NCBI GenBank assembly: GCA_900316955.1
Contig: ONEX01000006.1
Location: 124,001-188,000 of the forward strand
Origin: an uncultured Bacteroidales bacterium
GTDB taxonomy: Bacteria > Bacteroidota > Bacteroidia > Bacteroidales > UBA932
DNA length: 64,000 nucleotides
Direction: 5' to 3'
In this document: positions 40,732 through 50,940 of the stretch, piece after piece
Position numbering within the stretch: the stretch's first letter is position 1
Layout: each line of letters begins with the position of its first letter
Translations under genes and position numbers: made by a program
The notes under the pieces: model-generated
What the model was told of the DNA's origin: nothing
Seen by the model: the letters and a program-made list of their open reading frames with translations, nothing else
Databases searched by the model: none

Positions 40732-41301
40732 ATGACCCCACGGGAATTCCTGGACATCCTCCACGTCGCCGAGCGCCTGAAAGACACGCCCCGGCACTGC
40801 ACCACCACCCAAAGGCGCACCGAGAGCGTCGCCGAGCACAGCTGGCGGATCTCGCTCATGGCCCTGCTGCTCCGAAACGAGTTCCCGGAGGCGGACATGG
40901 ACAAGGTCGTGCGGATGTGCCTGATCCACGACCTCGGCGAGTGCTTCACCGGCGACATCCCCACCTTCGTCAAGACGGACGCGGACCGCGACGTCGAGGA
41001 TTCCCTGCTGGCCCGATGGGTACGCTCGCTCCCGCCGGAAGTGTCCGCGGAACTGGCGGCCCTGTTCCGGGAAATGGACGCCCAGGAAACCGTGGAAGCG
41101 AAGATCTACAAGTCCCTGGACAAGCTCGAGGCCCTCATCCAGCACAACGAATCGCCGCTGGACACCTGGTCTCAGAATGAATACGCCCTGAACCAGGTGT
41201 ACGCCTTCGACACGGTGGCCTTCTCCGCCTGGCTCTCCGACTTGCGGAAAGAAATCCTCAACGACACGCTGGCCAAGATCGCCGGCGAAAAACCCGAATA
41301 A
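40732..41301 (+). CDS. HD-domain nucleotidase (YfbR/HDDC2-like)
   Basis: 189 residues. H...HD...D metal-site pattern: [28 protein letters not shown], then a later Asp. The length and motif spacing fit 5'-deoxynucleotidase YfbR/HDDC2 relatives, which trim dNMPs. First gene of a plus-strand run, with the GH43 gene starting 4 bp after its stop. Confidence 0.82.
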   Translation: MTPREFLDILHVAERLKDTPRHCTTTQRRTESVAEHSWRISLMALLLRNEFPEADMDKVVRMCLIHDLGECFTGDIPTFVKTDADRDVEDSLLARWVRSLPPEVSAELAALFREMDAQETVEAKIYKSLDKLEALIQHNESPLDTWSQNEYALNQVYAFDTVAFSAWLSDLRKEILNDTLAKIAGEKPE

Positions 41302-41305
41302 AGAT

Positions 41306-42811
41306 ATGAGACTATCTGCCCTGATCACCCCCCTGCTGGCGCTGGCCACCTGCCTGAGCGCGAACGCGCAGCGCTACTGCAACCCCCTTCCCATGCCCAT
41401 CGGGCTGGGAGGCAACGCCTCCGGCGATGTCACCGTCCTCGAAGAGGGCGGCAAGTACTACATGTGCTGCACCGGCGGCGGCATGTGGGTGTCCAACAAC
41501 CTGCTGGACTGGGAGTTCCACGCCGTGGAGCACATCCCCGTAGCGCCGGACCTCGTCAAGTACAAGGGAAAGTTCTACCTGACCGGCAACTCGGACCACG
41601 TCTTCGTGGCGGACCATCCGCTCGGCCCCTATAAGGACCTCGGCCTGTTCAAGAACACCGGTCCGGTCGAGCAGGGCTGGAACGGCGGCTTCGACACCAA
41701 GATCTATGTCGATGACGACGGACAGCCGTACCTGTTCTGGCCCGGCCGCGGCATCAGCGGCATCTACGGCGTCCGGCTGGACCCGAATGACCTCACCACC
41801 TTCGCCGGCGCCCCGGTCCATCTGTTCGGCTTCAATCCCATGCACGCCTGGGAGCGCTACGGCGAGATGAACGAGTATCCCGGCGTCGCCTGGATCGAGG
41901 GTCCCTGGATCATCAAGCGGAACGGCATCTACTATCTCGAGTACTCCGCCTCCGGCACCCAGTGGAAAACCTATGCCGAGGGCTATTACACGGCCACTTC
42001 CCCGCTCGGGCCCTACTCCTATGCGCCCAACAATCCCCTGCTCCGGAAGACGGAAGGCCTCGTGACCGGCACGGCCCACGGCTCCATCGTCAAGGTCAAG
42101 GACAAGGACGAATGGTGGCAGTTCTATACGATCGTGCTGTCCAACCCGCCGGGAGGCCGGCGCATCGGCATGGACAAGGTCACTTTCGATGCGGACGGGC
42201 TGATGGCCTGCACGGTCACGGACACGCCGCAGGCGGCCCCCGGCGCAACGCTTCCGGCCGGCGTGCCCGCCTCCATCCCCGTCACCATCAACAAGATGAA
42301 CGCGATGGACGCGCATTCCTCGTGCTCGTCCCAGCAGGACGGCTATCCGGCCGCGTTCGCCGTGGACAACTTCAGCGGGACGGTCTGGAGACCGGCCGCG
42401 GACGATCCGCAGCCGTCCCTGACCGTCGAGCTCTCCCCCGCCACGCGTTTCGATGTCGTCCAGCACTTCACCGTGGACGCCATGCGGATCCTGTTCAGCG
42501 GCGGCGGACGGCGGTTCGGCCCGCAGCGCGAACTCCCCGTCTATCGGTATAAACTGGAGGTCTCGCAGGACGGGAACGAATTCAAGACCGTGCTGGACAA
42601 GACCGGGAACAACCAGGTCAAGGATACCGTCTATGACGAATTCGAGCCGGTGAACTGCCGTTTCGTCCGGCTCACCGTCACGGACTGGCCGAAGAGCAGC
42701 CCGCTGGGCATCATCGACTTCACCGTGTTCGGCTACCCCGACGGCTATGACCCGCCGGCAGTCGCCACCCCCGTCTTCTCCAACCTGCCGCTGGACGGAG
42801 AAGGTCGCTAA
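41306..42811 (+). CDS. GH43-family glycosidase with C-terminal F5/8-type (CBM32-like) domain
   Basis: 501 residues, signal peptide [20 protein letters not shown]. The five-bladed GH43 propeller covers ~20-330: catalytic base region [18 protein letters not shown], pKa-tuning [16 protein letters not shown] and the acid in [18 protein letters not shown] discoidin-like domain follows ([15 protein letters not shown] ... [10 protein letters not shown]). Likely acts on arabinose- or xylose-containing side chains with the GH54 and GH29 enzymes nearby. Specificity unknown. Confidence 0.85.
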   Translation: MRLSALITPLLALATCLSANAQRYCNPLPMPIGLGGNASGDVTVLEEGGKYYMCCTGGGMWVSNNLLDWEFHAVEHIPVAPDLVKYKGKFYLTGNSDHVFVADHPLGPYKDLGLFKNTGPVEQGWNGGFDTKIYVDDDGQPYLFWPGRGISGIYGVRLDPNDLTTFAGAPVHLFGFNPMHAWERYGEMNEYPGVAWIEGPWIIKRNGIYYLEYSASGTQWKTYAEGYYTATSPLGPYSYAPNNPLLRKTEGLVTGTAHGSIVKVKDKDEWWQFYTIVLSNPPGGRRIGMDKVTFDADGLMACTVTDTPQAAPGATLPAGVPASIPVTINKMNAMDAHSSCSSQQDGYPAAFAVDNFSGTVWRPAADDPQPSLTVELSPATRFDVVQHFTVDAMRILFSGGGRRFGPQRELPVYRYKLEVSQDGNEFKTVLDKTGNNQVKDTVYDEFEPVNCRFVRLTVTDWPKSSPLGIIDFTVFGYPDGYDPPAVATPVFSNLPLDGEGR

Positions 42812-42825
42812 TCGACCGTAGTGTC

Positions 42826-44163
42826 ATGCATAGACGTCATTATTCCATAGCGTTCGCCGTCTCGCTGACGCTTCTCTCGGGCAACGCCCGCGCCCAGGCC
42901 CCGTACGTCCCCTCCGAGGGAAACCTGCAGTCCCGGAAGGAGTTCTCCGAGCACCGGCTGGGCATTTTCCTGCACTGGGGCATCTACAGCACCTACGCCC
43001 AGGGCGAATGGTATCTCTCCACCGGCCATCTGGATCCGGTGACCTACAGCGAGGCGGCGGCGGGATTCTATCCCGCCCGCTTCGACGCCGAGCAGTGGGC
43101 CCGGGCCTTCAAGGAGGCCGGCGCCGGCTACGTCACGCTGACCTCCCGCCACCATGACGGCTTCTCGATGTTCAAGACGGCGCAAACCCCGTTCAACATC
43201 GTGGACGCCACGCCCTTCGGCCGGGACGTCCTGGGAGAACTCACGAAAGCGGTGAAGGACCAGGGAATGCGGATGCATTACTACTATTCCCTCATCGACT
43301 GGATCCGCCCGGACTACCCCAAAGGCAATTCCGGCGTGGCGAAGGACCCGGCGAAGGCCGATTATGACGCCTACTTCGAGTTCGAGAAGCGGCAGATCCG
43401 CGAGCTCCTGGAGCAGTATCACCCGAAGGCCCTGTGGTTCGACGGCCAATGGGACCAGGGCGGCCGGCCTTTCGACTGGCGGATGCGCGAGCTCTACGAC
43501 TTCATCCACGGCATCGACCCGGACTGCATGATCGGCAACAACCACCATTCCGCGGCCGTCGGTGGCGAGGATTTCCAGCTCTTCGAGAAAGACCTTCCCG
43601 GCGAGAACAAAGCAGGATTCAGCGGCGGCGCCACCGTTTCGGAGAGCCTACCGCTGGAAGCGTGCGAAACGATGAACAACAACTGGGGCTACCACGTCGC
43701 CGACCTGAACTACAAGAGCGTCCGCACCCTGGTCCACCTGCTGGTCCGGGGCGCCTCGAAGGGCTCGAACCTGCTGCTGAACATCGGCCCGCAGGCAAAC
43801 GGCGCCTTGCCGGAGCCGGCCTTGGAACGCCTCCGCGGACTGGGAGCATGGATGCGCGCCTACGCCTCCACCGTGGACGGCTGCGGCGTCTCGCCCGTCC
43901 CGCCGCAGAGCTGGGGCGTGAGCACCCGTCGGCCCGGAACCGTCTTCCTGCACATCCTGGAGCCCGCTTCCGTCCCCGTATCCGGGGACAAGGGCGTCCT
44001 CGTCATCCCCTTCCAGGGAAAGCCTTCGGCCGTCAAGACCTTCCCCGCCGGCGCGCCCCTCAAGTGGAAGGCCGACAAGGAAGGTTTCCTGACCATCTCG
44101 ATTCCCGCGCCCGACGCTTCCGCGATCGACACGGTCATCGAAATCGACGGCGCGTCCCTGTAA
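42826..44163 (+). CDS. GH29 alpha-L-fucosidase
   Basis: 445 residues, Sec signal at the N-terminus. FGIFLHWG-type motif (LGIFLHWGIYSTYAQGEWY), TSRHHDGFSMF, and the nucleophile region KALWFDGQWDQ. A retaining exo-fucosidase is expected, acting on host or plant fucosylated glycans. It begins 14 bp after the GH43 stop, and GH43/GH29 transcription as one unit is likely. Confidence 0.9.
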   Translation: MHRRHYSIAFAVSLTLLSGNARAQAPYVPSEGNLQSRKEFSEHRLGIFLHWGIYSTYAQGEWYLSTGHLDPVTYSEAAAGFYPARFDAEQWARAFKEAGAGYVTLTSRHHDGFSMFKTAQTPFNIVDATPFGRDVLGELTKAVKDQGMRMHYYYSLIDWIRPDYPKGNSGVAKDPAKADYDAYFEFEKRQIRELLEQYHPKALWFDGQWDQGGRPFDWRMRELYDFIHGIDPDCMIGNNHHSAAVGGEDFQLFEKDLPGENKAGFSGGATVSESLPLEACETMNNNWGYHVADLNYKSVRTLVHLLVRGASKGSNLLLNIGPQANGALPEPALERLRGLGAWMRAYASTVDGCGVSPVPPQSWGVSTRRPGTVFLHILEPASVPVSGDKGVLVIPFQGKPSAVKTFPAGAPLKWKADKEGFLTISIPAPDASAIDTVIEIDGASL

Positions 44164-44243
44164 TCCAAATTTGAACGAATCCGAAGGATTTCTGGTAGGC
44201 ATTGTTTTTGGGAATGCCTATCTTTATCAAAAATAAACAAGCG

Positions 44244-45152
44244 ATGAAACTGCACAACATCCTCGCCGTCGCCGCCCTTTTCGGCGCGACCGCCCTTTCC
44301 GCCCAGACTGTCCAGAAAGCGGACGATGAAAAATACGTCCTGTCCGTGCAGGACCTCTCGATGACCGTGGACGCCGCGCACGGCGGCAAGATCCTCTCCT
44401 TCAAGCTCGGCGAGCAGGAGATCCTTGCGCAGAATCCCGCCGCCGCTCCCCAGCCGGAGCAGGCGGAAGGCCAGCCGCCCCGCCGGCGCTGGTTCAACCC
44501 CAACTCCTACGGCAGCACCTTCTGGACCAGCCCGCAGAAAGAATGGAACTGGCCCCCGGTGCCGGAGTATGACAGCCTCCCCTACACCGCCGAGGTCAAG
44601 GACGGCCCCGTGAAGGTCGCGGATGTCACCATCCCCGCCCTCTTCCTGCAGGGCCAGGTATCCAAGTATGGCTACCGCGTGTGCAAGACCTTCACCGTGG
44701 ACCCGTCGGACCTCGCCTTCGTCATCACCTATTCCATCGTCAACGAGTCCGGCGAGACGCGCCAGGTCGCTCCCTGGCAGATTTCCCGCGTTCCGAACGG
44801 GGGCTTCCTGGAGTTCGACGCGAAGCCGGAAGGCGTCACCCCGGCGGACCTGATGAAGGTCACCTTCGGGGAAGAGAAGGCCACCCTGGAGGTGGACGTG
44901 GCCGAACAGAACCGCAAGATCAACGTGGACGGCAAGGGCTGGCTCAATTTCCGCGACCACGGCCTCGTCCTCACCCAGCGCTTCCCGGACATCGCCCAAG
45001 AGGCCGCCGCCCCGGGTGAAGCCGAAATCCAGGTGTACATCGACGCCCGCAAGTCCTTCGTCGAAATCGAGGCGCAGGGCCCCTACACGGAGCTCAAGCC
45101 GGGCGAGAAGCTGGACTGGACCGTCCGCTGGTACCTCGCCGCCGACAAATAG
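44244..45152 (+). CDS. DUF4380 secreted protein
   Basis: 302 residues from ATG 44244 (MKLHNILAVAALFGATALSA), a clear signal peptide; the longer frame from 44202 covers the promoter region (TATCTTTA at ~44217). The body is a galactose-mutarotase-like beta-sandwich (MTVDAAHGGKILSFKLG, PWQISRVPNGG), as in DUF4380 proteins that accompany glycan utilisation genes. Carbohydrate binding or epimerisation is inferred. Confidence 0.78.
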   Translation: MKLHNILAVAALFGATALSAQTVQKADDEKYVLSVQDLSMTVDAAHGGKILSFKLGEQEILAQNPAAAPQPEQAEGQPPRRRWFNPNSYGSTFWTSPQKEWNWPPVPEYDSLPYTAEVKDGPVKVADVTIPALFLQGQVSKYGYRVCKTFTVDPSDLAFVITYSIVNESGETRQVAPWQISRVPNGGFLEFDAKPEGVTPADLMKVTFGEEKATLEVDVAEQNRKINVDGKGWLNFRDHGLVLTQRFPDIAQEAAAPGEAEIQVYIDARKSFVEIEAQGPYTELKPGEKLDWTVRWYLAADK

Positions 45153-45174
45153 CACGCATTTCCCGGAAATTCAT

Positions 45175-45182
45175 TATCTTTG
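45175..45182 (+). promoter_or_regulatory. -7 box for the 45207 gene
   Basis: TATCTTTG 24 bp upstream of the ATG. Confidence 0.6.
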
Positions 45183-45206
45183 CATTCCCAACCAATTTCC
45201 GAGAAC

Positions 45207-45461
45207 ATGCGCAACGACAATCTTGAAATATGGTGGTCTTCCCTGACCATCGCCCAGAAAGAAAGGATCGCCCGCAAGGGCCAGACGAAGGCCTCCCCGG
45301 ACGGGAAGGTAGATGAGGCGCTGGTACGCTATCCCGCCTGCACCCGCTGGTGGAACGCCGTGCCGGATGCGGACAAACAAAAAATCCACGACCATTGCGT
45401 GGACCGTCACGGCTACCTGCTCGCAGATTGGAACGAAGCCGACCCGTACGGCGGCGACTAG
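45207..45461 (+). CDS. Conserved small Bacteroidales protein, unknown
   Basis: 84 residues, MRNDNLEIWWSSLTIAQKER, with PACTRWWNAVPDADKQKIHD and a C-terminal WNEADPYGGD. Charged, Trp-rich, cytosolic. I recall similar short proteins in Bacteroidales but no function. Its stop overlaps the convergent DagK-like stop by 4 bp. Confidence 0.65.
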   Translation: MRNDNLEIWWSSLTIAQKERIARKGQTKASPDGKVDEALVRYPACTRWWNAVPDADKQKIHDHCVDRHGYLLADWNEADPYGGD

Positions 45462-46345
45462 ATCCTTTCCAGCCGGGACGGCGGGACGACGATGTCCAGC
45501 GCCCCCGGCATGATTTCCAGCAACAGATCGGCGCCGGCCTCGAAGGGGTCGCCGTCACAATGAGCCGGGCCCGGATGGTCCCGGCTTATTCGTACCCGCG
45601 CGCTCCGGAAAGTCCGCACGCGGCGGCTGGCATCGGCCTTGCCCGTCATCAGCTGCGCGGCCAGGACCGGAATCTCCCAGGTGGCGAACGGCTCGACGAC
45701 CGTCACGTCCAGCAGGCCGTCCCGCAGGGAGGCCTTCGGCACGATGCGCGCCTCGTTCCCCCATTGGTTCGCGTTGCCCACTGTGATGATCACCGCCGGC
45801 CCGGACCATGCGCCGTCGTCCGTCCTGAGTTCATACCGGTGCGCCCGGTCCCCGTGCTTCCAGAGCCCCCAGGCGGTGGAGATGTAAGTCAACAGGCCCC
45901 GCCGGGACGAGCGGGCGAAATCCCAGGCGACATCCGCGTCCAGGCCCACGCCGGCCGTGCAGAAGAACGGCCGGCCGTCCAGCCGGGCGGCGTCAATGCG
46001 GGCGATGCGGCCCGCATTCAGCGCCCGGACGGCTTTCACCGGATTCCGGCTGATTCCGAGGTGCAGGGCCAGGCCGTCGCCGCTTCCGCAGGGGATGATG
46101 CCCAGCGCCTTCCCGGTGCCCAGCAGGCCCGTGGCGACTTCGCTCACCGTCCCGTCGCCGCCCACGGCGACGACGATGTCCGCCTCGCACGTCCGGGCCC
46201 AGGCCGTCGCGTCGCCTGCCTTGCCCGTCTCCCGCACTTCGTACGAGAAGGCGGACCGGTCCAAATAACGGTCAATGGCGGCAAGGACCTTGTGCTTGTC
46301 CTTGCCGCCAGAGACGGGATTCACAATGAATGTGACGTGCTTCAC
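45458..46345 (-). CDS. Diacylglycerol/lipid kinase family protein (DagK/YegS-like)
   Basis: 295 residues from GTG 46345. FIVNPVSGGKDK is the start motif, then VVAVGGDGTVSEVATGLL (GGDGT, nucleotide binding) and GIIPCGSGDGLALHL. Phosphorylates diacylglycerol or related lipids. The start codon overlaps the upstream TAG by one base (TAGTG), so it is coupled to the FadL-like gene. Confidence 0.87.
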   Translation of the reverse strand: MKHVTFIVNPVSGGKDKHKVLAAIDRYLDRSAFSYEVRETGKAGDATAWARTCEADIVVAVGGDGTVSEVATGLLGTGKALGIIPCGSGDGLALHLGISRNPVKAVRALNAGRIARIDAARLDGRPFFCTAGVGLDADVAWDFARSSRRGLLTYISTAWGLWKHGDRAHRYELRTDDGAWSGPAVIITVGNANQWGNEARIVPKASLRDGLLDVTVVEPFATWEIPVLAAQLMTGKADASRRVRTFRSARVRISRDHPGPAHCDGDPFEAGADLLLEIMPGALDIVVPPSRLERI

Positions 46346-47949
46346 TAGAACCGCCAGCCCAGGGTCAGGAGGGCGTTGCAGAGGGCGGACTGGCCGCAGA
46401 TCTCAGGCGTTTCGACGCTGTAGTCGACATACGTCGTACCACCGTCCCGGTAATAATACCAATAGGGAGTGAGATACTCGTTCGGGAGATACTGGAACCG
46501 GACGGCGAAGTCCGCGAAGAAGGAACGCGGGGAGCTGTAGCCGACGCCGAAGGAAACGGCGGTGCGGAGCTGGGCCTTGCGCTCGTCGGAGGACAGGGCG
46601 ACCACCCGGTCGGAATCCGACAACGTATTGTACTGGGCACCCGTGGTGAGGTTGTAACCCACCCGGAGCGCCATCGCGGGCATGGGCTTGAGCTCGGCGC
46701 CGAGGCGGATGGCATGGACAGGACCGGTGAAATCCCGGATGTCCAGGTTCGCGTTGTCGAAATCGTAGTAGTAGTCGTCGTCATAGGCGGCGCGAAGCTG
46801 CATGCCACGGAAGTCCGTGTACTCGTAGTCGGCGCTCACGAGGCCGATCTGGCCGATGGTGTAAGCGACACCGACATTGGCGCGCCAGGGAGCGATGACG
46901 TTGAACGCCCACTCGTCCACCGGGGAATTCTGGGACATCGGCTTGCCCTCGGCCACGGAAGCGCCTTCCAGCTCGTAGGTCTCGCGGACCGTCATCAGCG
47001 TAGGAGTCTGGATGGCGGCGCCGATCCGGAGGCCGCTGACGGGACGGGCGATGAAGCCGATCTTCGCATAGAGGCCGGAACCGTTGTCATGGATGGCGGA
47101 ACGGACCCGCAGGGACTTGAAGTCGTTCCCGTAGTCGACGCCGGAGAGGGCCTCCTCGGAACGCGTCTCGTCATTGTAGTAGTTCAGGCTGGTGATCCCG
47201 AGGTTCGCGCCCAGATAGAACTTGTCGTTGAAGTCCAGGCCGAAGTTCATCAGGAGGTCATACTTGCTGCCCTTCCGCTCGAGGCCGTAGTACTGGCCGA
47301 TCTTGTCGGTGAGGACGATATTGCCATTGTCCAGGAGGGATTCGGTGATGCCGACATACTGGCCGTCGATCTGCTCGAAGAGACCGCCCTGCCAGCCGAC
47401 CATCGTCTCCCAGGAAGGGATGCCGCTCTGGTAGAAGTCGCCGCTGAGGACGTCCATGCTGTAACCGTCGGCCTGGGAAGCCAGGGAGCCGGCGAGCGTG
47501 GTGCTCGCGTTGGTGCCGGTGGCGCGCAGCCTGTTCGTATAGTCGCGGGTGACATTGCCCACGATGCCGAAGGAAACGCGCTTGAGGCCGCGCTTGTTGC
47601 GGGTGTCATAGACCATCATCGCGCCGAAGTTGGGCATGCCCATCCGGCTGTTGCGCGTGCGGTACTTGTCCTGGAAGCCTTCCGCCAGGGATCCCTGCGC
47701 GGTCACCGTGGAGATGCTGAGCCCCGGGGTGATGGTGAACTGGGAATAGGAGGCCACGGCGGAACCGGCCGGGTTGAAAGTCAGGGAACCGAGGTCGCCG
47801 CCCACGGCGGTCATCGCGTTGCCCATGCCCACGGAACGGGCCGTGCCCAGGTAGTCGTTCTCGGAGAAGTTGAGTGCATCCGTCCAGCCCTGCGCCCCAG
47901 CCTGGAGCGCCATCACGGAGAGGAAGACTGCTGCCAATATCTTTTTCAT
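46345..47949 (-). CDS. Outer-membrane FadL/OmpP1-like transport protein
   Basis: 534 residues from ATG 47949 (MKKILAAVFLSVMALQAGAQ). Typical N-plug region: YLGTARSVGMGNAMTAVGGDLGSLTFNPAG, i.e. the NPA(G) hatch motif of FadL. About 14 amphipathic strands follow, ending in an aromatic residue (LGWRF), as outer-membrane barrels do. Probably imports hydrophobic compounds. Neighbours are a lipid kinase and a Tyr-rich lipoprotein. Confidence 0.85.
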   Translation of the reverse strand: MKKILAAVFLSVMALQAGAQGWTDALNFSENDYLGTARSVGMGNAMTAVGGDLGSLTFNPAGSAVASYSQFTITPGLSISTVTAQGSLAEGFQDKYRTRNSRMGMPNFGAMMVYDTRNKRGLKRVSFGIVGNVTRDYTNRLRATGTNASTTLAGSLASQADGYSMDVLSGDFYQSGIPSWETMVGWQGGLFEQIDGQYVGITESLLDNGNIVLTDKIGQYYGLERKGSKYDLLMNFGLDFNDKFYLGANLGITSLNYYNDETRSEEALSGVDYGNDFKSLRVRSAIHDNGSGLYAKIGFIARPVSGLRIGAAIQTPTLMTVRETYELEGASVAEGKPMSQNSPVDEWAFNVIAPWRANVGVAYTIGQIGLVSADYEYTDFRGMQLRAAYDDDYYYDFDNANLDIRDFTGPVHAIRLGAELKPMPAMALRVGYNLTTGAQYNTLSDSDRVVALSSDERKAQLRTAVSFGVGYSSPRSFFADFAVRFQYLPNEYLTPYWYYYRDGGTTYVDYSVETPEICGQSALCNALLTLGWRF

Positions 47950-47982
47950 AGCAATGATCACGATTGAGGGTTAAACGTCCAT

Positions 47983-49290
47983 TTATCGACGGCCACCGCC
48001 GCCACCACCGCCACCGCGGGAGGAAGAACCGCTGCTCGAAGAGCCGCCGCCGGAGTATCCGCCACCGCTGCTGCGGGAGGAAGAACCGCCGGAATAGCCA
48101 CCGCCGCTGCTGCGGGAAGAGGATCCGCCGGAATAGCTGCCGCCGCTGCTGCGGGAAGAAGAGCCACCGGAATAGCTGCCGCCGCTGCTGCGGTAGGAGC
48201 CGCCGGAAGAGGAGCCGCTGCTGCGGTAAGAACCGCCGGAAGAGGAACCGCTGCTGCGGTAAGAACCGCCGGAAGAGGAACCGCTGCTACGGGTGGAAGG
48301 AGAAGTCCGGTAGTTCGCAGAGGAGCTGCTGCGGGAAGCGGAGCCGCTGCTGCTGCGGGCCGCCGAGCCGGAATTGTAGGTACCGGACGTACCGCGGGTG
48401 GCGGCGGAGCCGCTGCGCGCAGAGGTGCCGGAAGCCCGGGTCGCGGTGGAAGCGGAACGGGACGTGCCGGGAGCCGCCGCGCGGGTGACGCTCGTCAGAC
48501 CCGTGGAAGAGCGGCGGGAGACGGCGGAACCGGAAGCCGTGGAGCCGCCGGCGCGGGTCAGGGCGCTACTGCGTCCGGATGCGCCGCCCCGCGAGACGAA
48601 GCTGCGGGTGCTGCGGGAAGCGTCGCGGTGGCCGACCTGGCGGGCGTGGCTGTTGCGCTGGATCCAGCGGCCGGACCAGCCGCCTACGCCGTAGTAGCCG
48701 CCATAGTAGTGGCCATAGTAGCCATACCAGCCCGGATGATAGTAGCCGTAGCCGTAATAACCGTAGTAGGAAGGACCCCAGTACCAGGGATCGTAATACC
48801 AGGAAGAGTAATACCAGGGATCCCAGGGATCATACCATCCCCACGGACGGTAATAGCTGTAGTGGCGCCAGGGGCGATAGTACCACGGGTCCCAGTACCA
48901 AGGATCCCAGTAAGTCCAGGACGAATAGTACCACGGATCGTAGTAACCGCGCAGGTACCAGGGACGGTAGGCCCAGGAATAATCCCAGCCGTAATTGTTC
49001 ACGACCGTGATATCCGTGATGCCACTGTCGAAGTGGAGCCTTGCAGTCTTTCCTTCGGGAACAACGAGCGTGTCGCCCTGAGCGCTCAGGACGTATACTT
49101 CAGACTCGACGGACTCCTTGACCAGGGCGTCCATCTCCTCCTGGGAAACGGCGGCTACGGGAGCCTCCGAACGGGGATCCGCATAGATGCCGTCTTCGAA
49201 CTGCTGCGAGCCCGCAGCGAACTGGGCGGACGTGCCGCAGGAAACCGCGGCGAGCAGACCCAGCAGGTAGGGAGCCAGATGCTTTTTCAT
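47983..49290 (-). CDS. Low-complexity lipoprotein: Tyr/Trp/Pro-rich then Ser/Gly/Arg repeats
   Basis: 435 residues. MKKHLAPYLLGLLAAVSCGT gives a lipobox. Residues ~20-115 are ordinary (QEEMDALVKESVESEVYVLS). Residues ~120-215 are an extreme aromatic stretch with repeated DPWYY/DPWYW units and GYYG runs. The last ~150 residues consist of Ser/Gly/Arg repeats of about 10-12 residues (SSGGSYRSSGS; YSGGSSSRSSGG). Likely a surface or periplasmic disordered protein; function unknown. 33 bp upstream of the FadL-like gene and co-directional. Confidence 0.75.
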   Translation of the reverse strand: MKKHLAPYLLGLLAAVSCGTSAQFAAGSQQFEDGIYADPRSEAPVAAVSQEEMDALVKESVESEVYVLSAQGDTLVVPEGKTARLHFDSGITDITVVNNYGWDYSWAYRPWYLRGYYDPWYYSSWTYWDPWYWDPWYYRPWRHYSYYRPWGWYDPWDPWYYSSWYYDPWYWGPSYYGYYGYGYYHPGWYGYYGHYYGGYYGVGGWSGRWIQRNSHARQVGHRDASRSTRSFVSRGGASGRSSALTRAGGSTASGSAVSRRSSTGLTSVTRAAAPGTSRSASTATRASGTSARSGSAATRGTSGTYNSGSAARSSSGSASRSSSSANYRTSPSTRSSGSSSGGSYRSSGSSSGGSYRSSGSSSGGSYRSSGGSYSGGSSSRSSGGSYSGGSSSRSSGGGYSGGSSSRSSGGGYSGGGSSSSGSSSRGGGGGGGGRR

Positions 49291-49323
49291 GTCAGAACCT
49301 CCTTTTTATCCAATAAAAATAAG

Positions 49324-49331
49324 TATCTTTG
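49324..49331 (+). promoter_or_regulatory. -7 box for proS
   Basis: TATCTTTG about 115 bp before the proS ATG at 49446. Confidence 0.6.
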
Positions 49332-49445
49332 TGCCGGAAAAAACCCGGATTGCCAAGGGAAGCGCAACAAATGTGCCAATTTCCCTTTGTCCGGGCAATG
49401 TTACTGACAATTTTTCAAAAAAGCAATCGAAAAAGCAATAGAATT

Positions 49446-50924
49446 ATGGCAAAAGAGGTAACGAAACGGTCCGAGAACTACTCCCAGTGGTACAACGACC
49501 TCGTGGTGAAGGCCGACCTGGCCGAGCAGTCCGCCGTCCGCGGCTGCATGGTCATCAAGCCCTACGGATACGCCATCTGGGAGAAGATGCAGCATATTCT
49601 CGACGGCATGTTCAAGGAAACCGGGCACAAGAACGCCTACTTCCCGCTCTTCATCCCCAAGTCCTTCTTCAGCCGCGAGGCTGAGCACGTGGCCGGATTC
49701 GCGAAGGAGTGCGCCGTGGTGACGCACCACCGCCTGATGAACGATCCCGGCGGCAAGGGCGTCGTCGTGGACCCCGAGGCGAAGCTCGAGGAAGAGCTCA
49801 TCGTCCGCCCCACTTCCGAAACCATCATCTGGAACACCTATAAGAACTGGATCCATTCCTGGCGCGACCTCCCCATCCTGTGCAACCAGTGGTGCAACGT
49901 CGTCCGCTGGGAGATGCGCACCCGGCTGTTCCTCCGCACGGCGGAATTCCTCTGGCAGGAGGGCCACACCGCCCACGCCACCGCCGCCGAGGCCGAGGCC
50001 GAGAAGCAGCGGATGGTGGACGTGTACGCCCGTTTCGCCCGTGAGATCATGGCCCTGCCCGTGGTGGTTGGCCACAAGAGCCCGGGCGAGCGCTTCGCCG
50101 GCGCCATCGACACGATGACCATCGAGGCGATGATGCAGGACGGCAAGGCCCTGCAGGCCGGTACGTCCCACTTCCTGGGCCAGAACTTTGCGAAGTCCTT
50201 CGACGTCCAGTTCACGAATAAGGAAGGCCAGCAGGAATATGTCTGGGCCACCTCCTGGGGCGTGTCCACCCGCCTGATGGGCGCCCTGATCATGGCCCAC
50301 GGCGACGACAACGGCCTCGTCCTTCCCCCGGCCCTCGCCCCGATCCAGGTGGTGATGGTCCCGATCTACAAGAGCGACGAGGAGCGCAACCTCGTGCTGG
50401 ACAAGATGTACGAGGTCAAGAAGGCCCTCGAGGCCAAGGGTCACAGCGTCGAGGTCGACGACCGCGACAACCTGCGCCCGGGCTTCAAGTTCGCCGAATG
50501 GGAGCTCAAGGGCGTGCCCGTGCGCCTCGCGATGGGCCCGCGCGACCTCCAGAACGGCACCGTCGAGGTCGCCCGCCGCGACACCCTCGAGAAGATCACC
50601 GAGCCGCTGGAAGGCCTGGACGAGCGGATCATCGGCCTGCTGGACGACATCCAGAAGAGCATCTACCAGCGCGCCTTCGACTACCGCGCCGCGAACGTCC
50701 GCAAGGTGGACACCTGGGACGAGTTCAAGGAGGAGATCGAGAAGGGCGGATTCCTGCTTTGCCACTGGGACGGCACCGCCGAAACGGAAGCCCGGATCCA
50801 GGAGGAGACCAAGGCGACCATCCGCTGCATCCCCGTGGACAGCTTCGTCGTCGAGGAGGAAGGCAAGTGCGTGTATAGCGGCAAGCCTTCGCACCAGCGC
50901 GTGATTTTTGCAAGATCCTATTAA
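49446..50924 (+). CDS. proS: Prolyl-tRNA synthetase, archaeal/eukaryotic type
   Basis: 492 residues from ATG 49446 ([20 protein letters not shown]), which matches the family start; the earlier frame from 49329 covers the leader. Class II motifs: [38 protein letters not shown] (motif 2 region), [16 protein letters not shown] and [18 protein letters not shown]. No YbaK editing insert, as in the short type. Essential; TATCTTTG box at 49324. Confidence 0.94.
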   Translation: MAKEVTKRSENYSQWYNDLVVKADLAEQSAVRGCMVIKPYGYAIWEKMQHILDGMFKETGHKNAYFPLFIPKSFFSREAEHVAGFAKECAVVTHHRLMNDPGGKGVVVDPEAKLEEELIVRPTSETIIWNTYKNWIHSWRDLPILCNQWCNVVRWEMRTRLFLRTAEFLWQEGHTAHATAAEAEAEKQRMVDVYARFAREIMALPVVVGHKSPGERFAGAIDTMTIEAMMQDGKALQAGTSHFLGQNFAKSFDVQFTNKEGQQEYVWATSWGVSTRLMGALIMAHGDDNGLVLPPALAPIQVVMVPIYKSDEERNLVLDKMYEVKKALEAKGHSVEVDDRDNLRPGFKFAEWELKGVPVRLAMGPRDLQNGTVEVARRDTLEKITEPLEGLDERIIGLLDDIQKSIYQRAFDYRAANVRKVDTWDEFKEEIEKGGFLLCHWDGTAETEARIQEETKATIRCIPVDSFVVEEEGKCVYSGKPSHQRVIFARSY

Positions 50925-50940
50925 TCAACAGGTCAGCAAT

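Noticed and set aside
49401-50894. Long minus-strand frame opposite proS
   Set aside because: proS has complete class II synthetase motifs on the plus strand; the antisense product has shadow composition.
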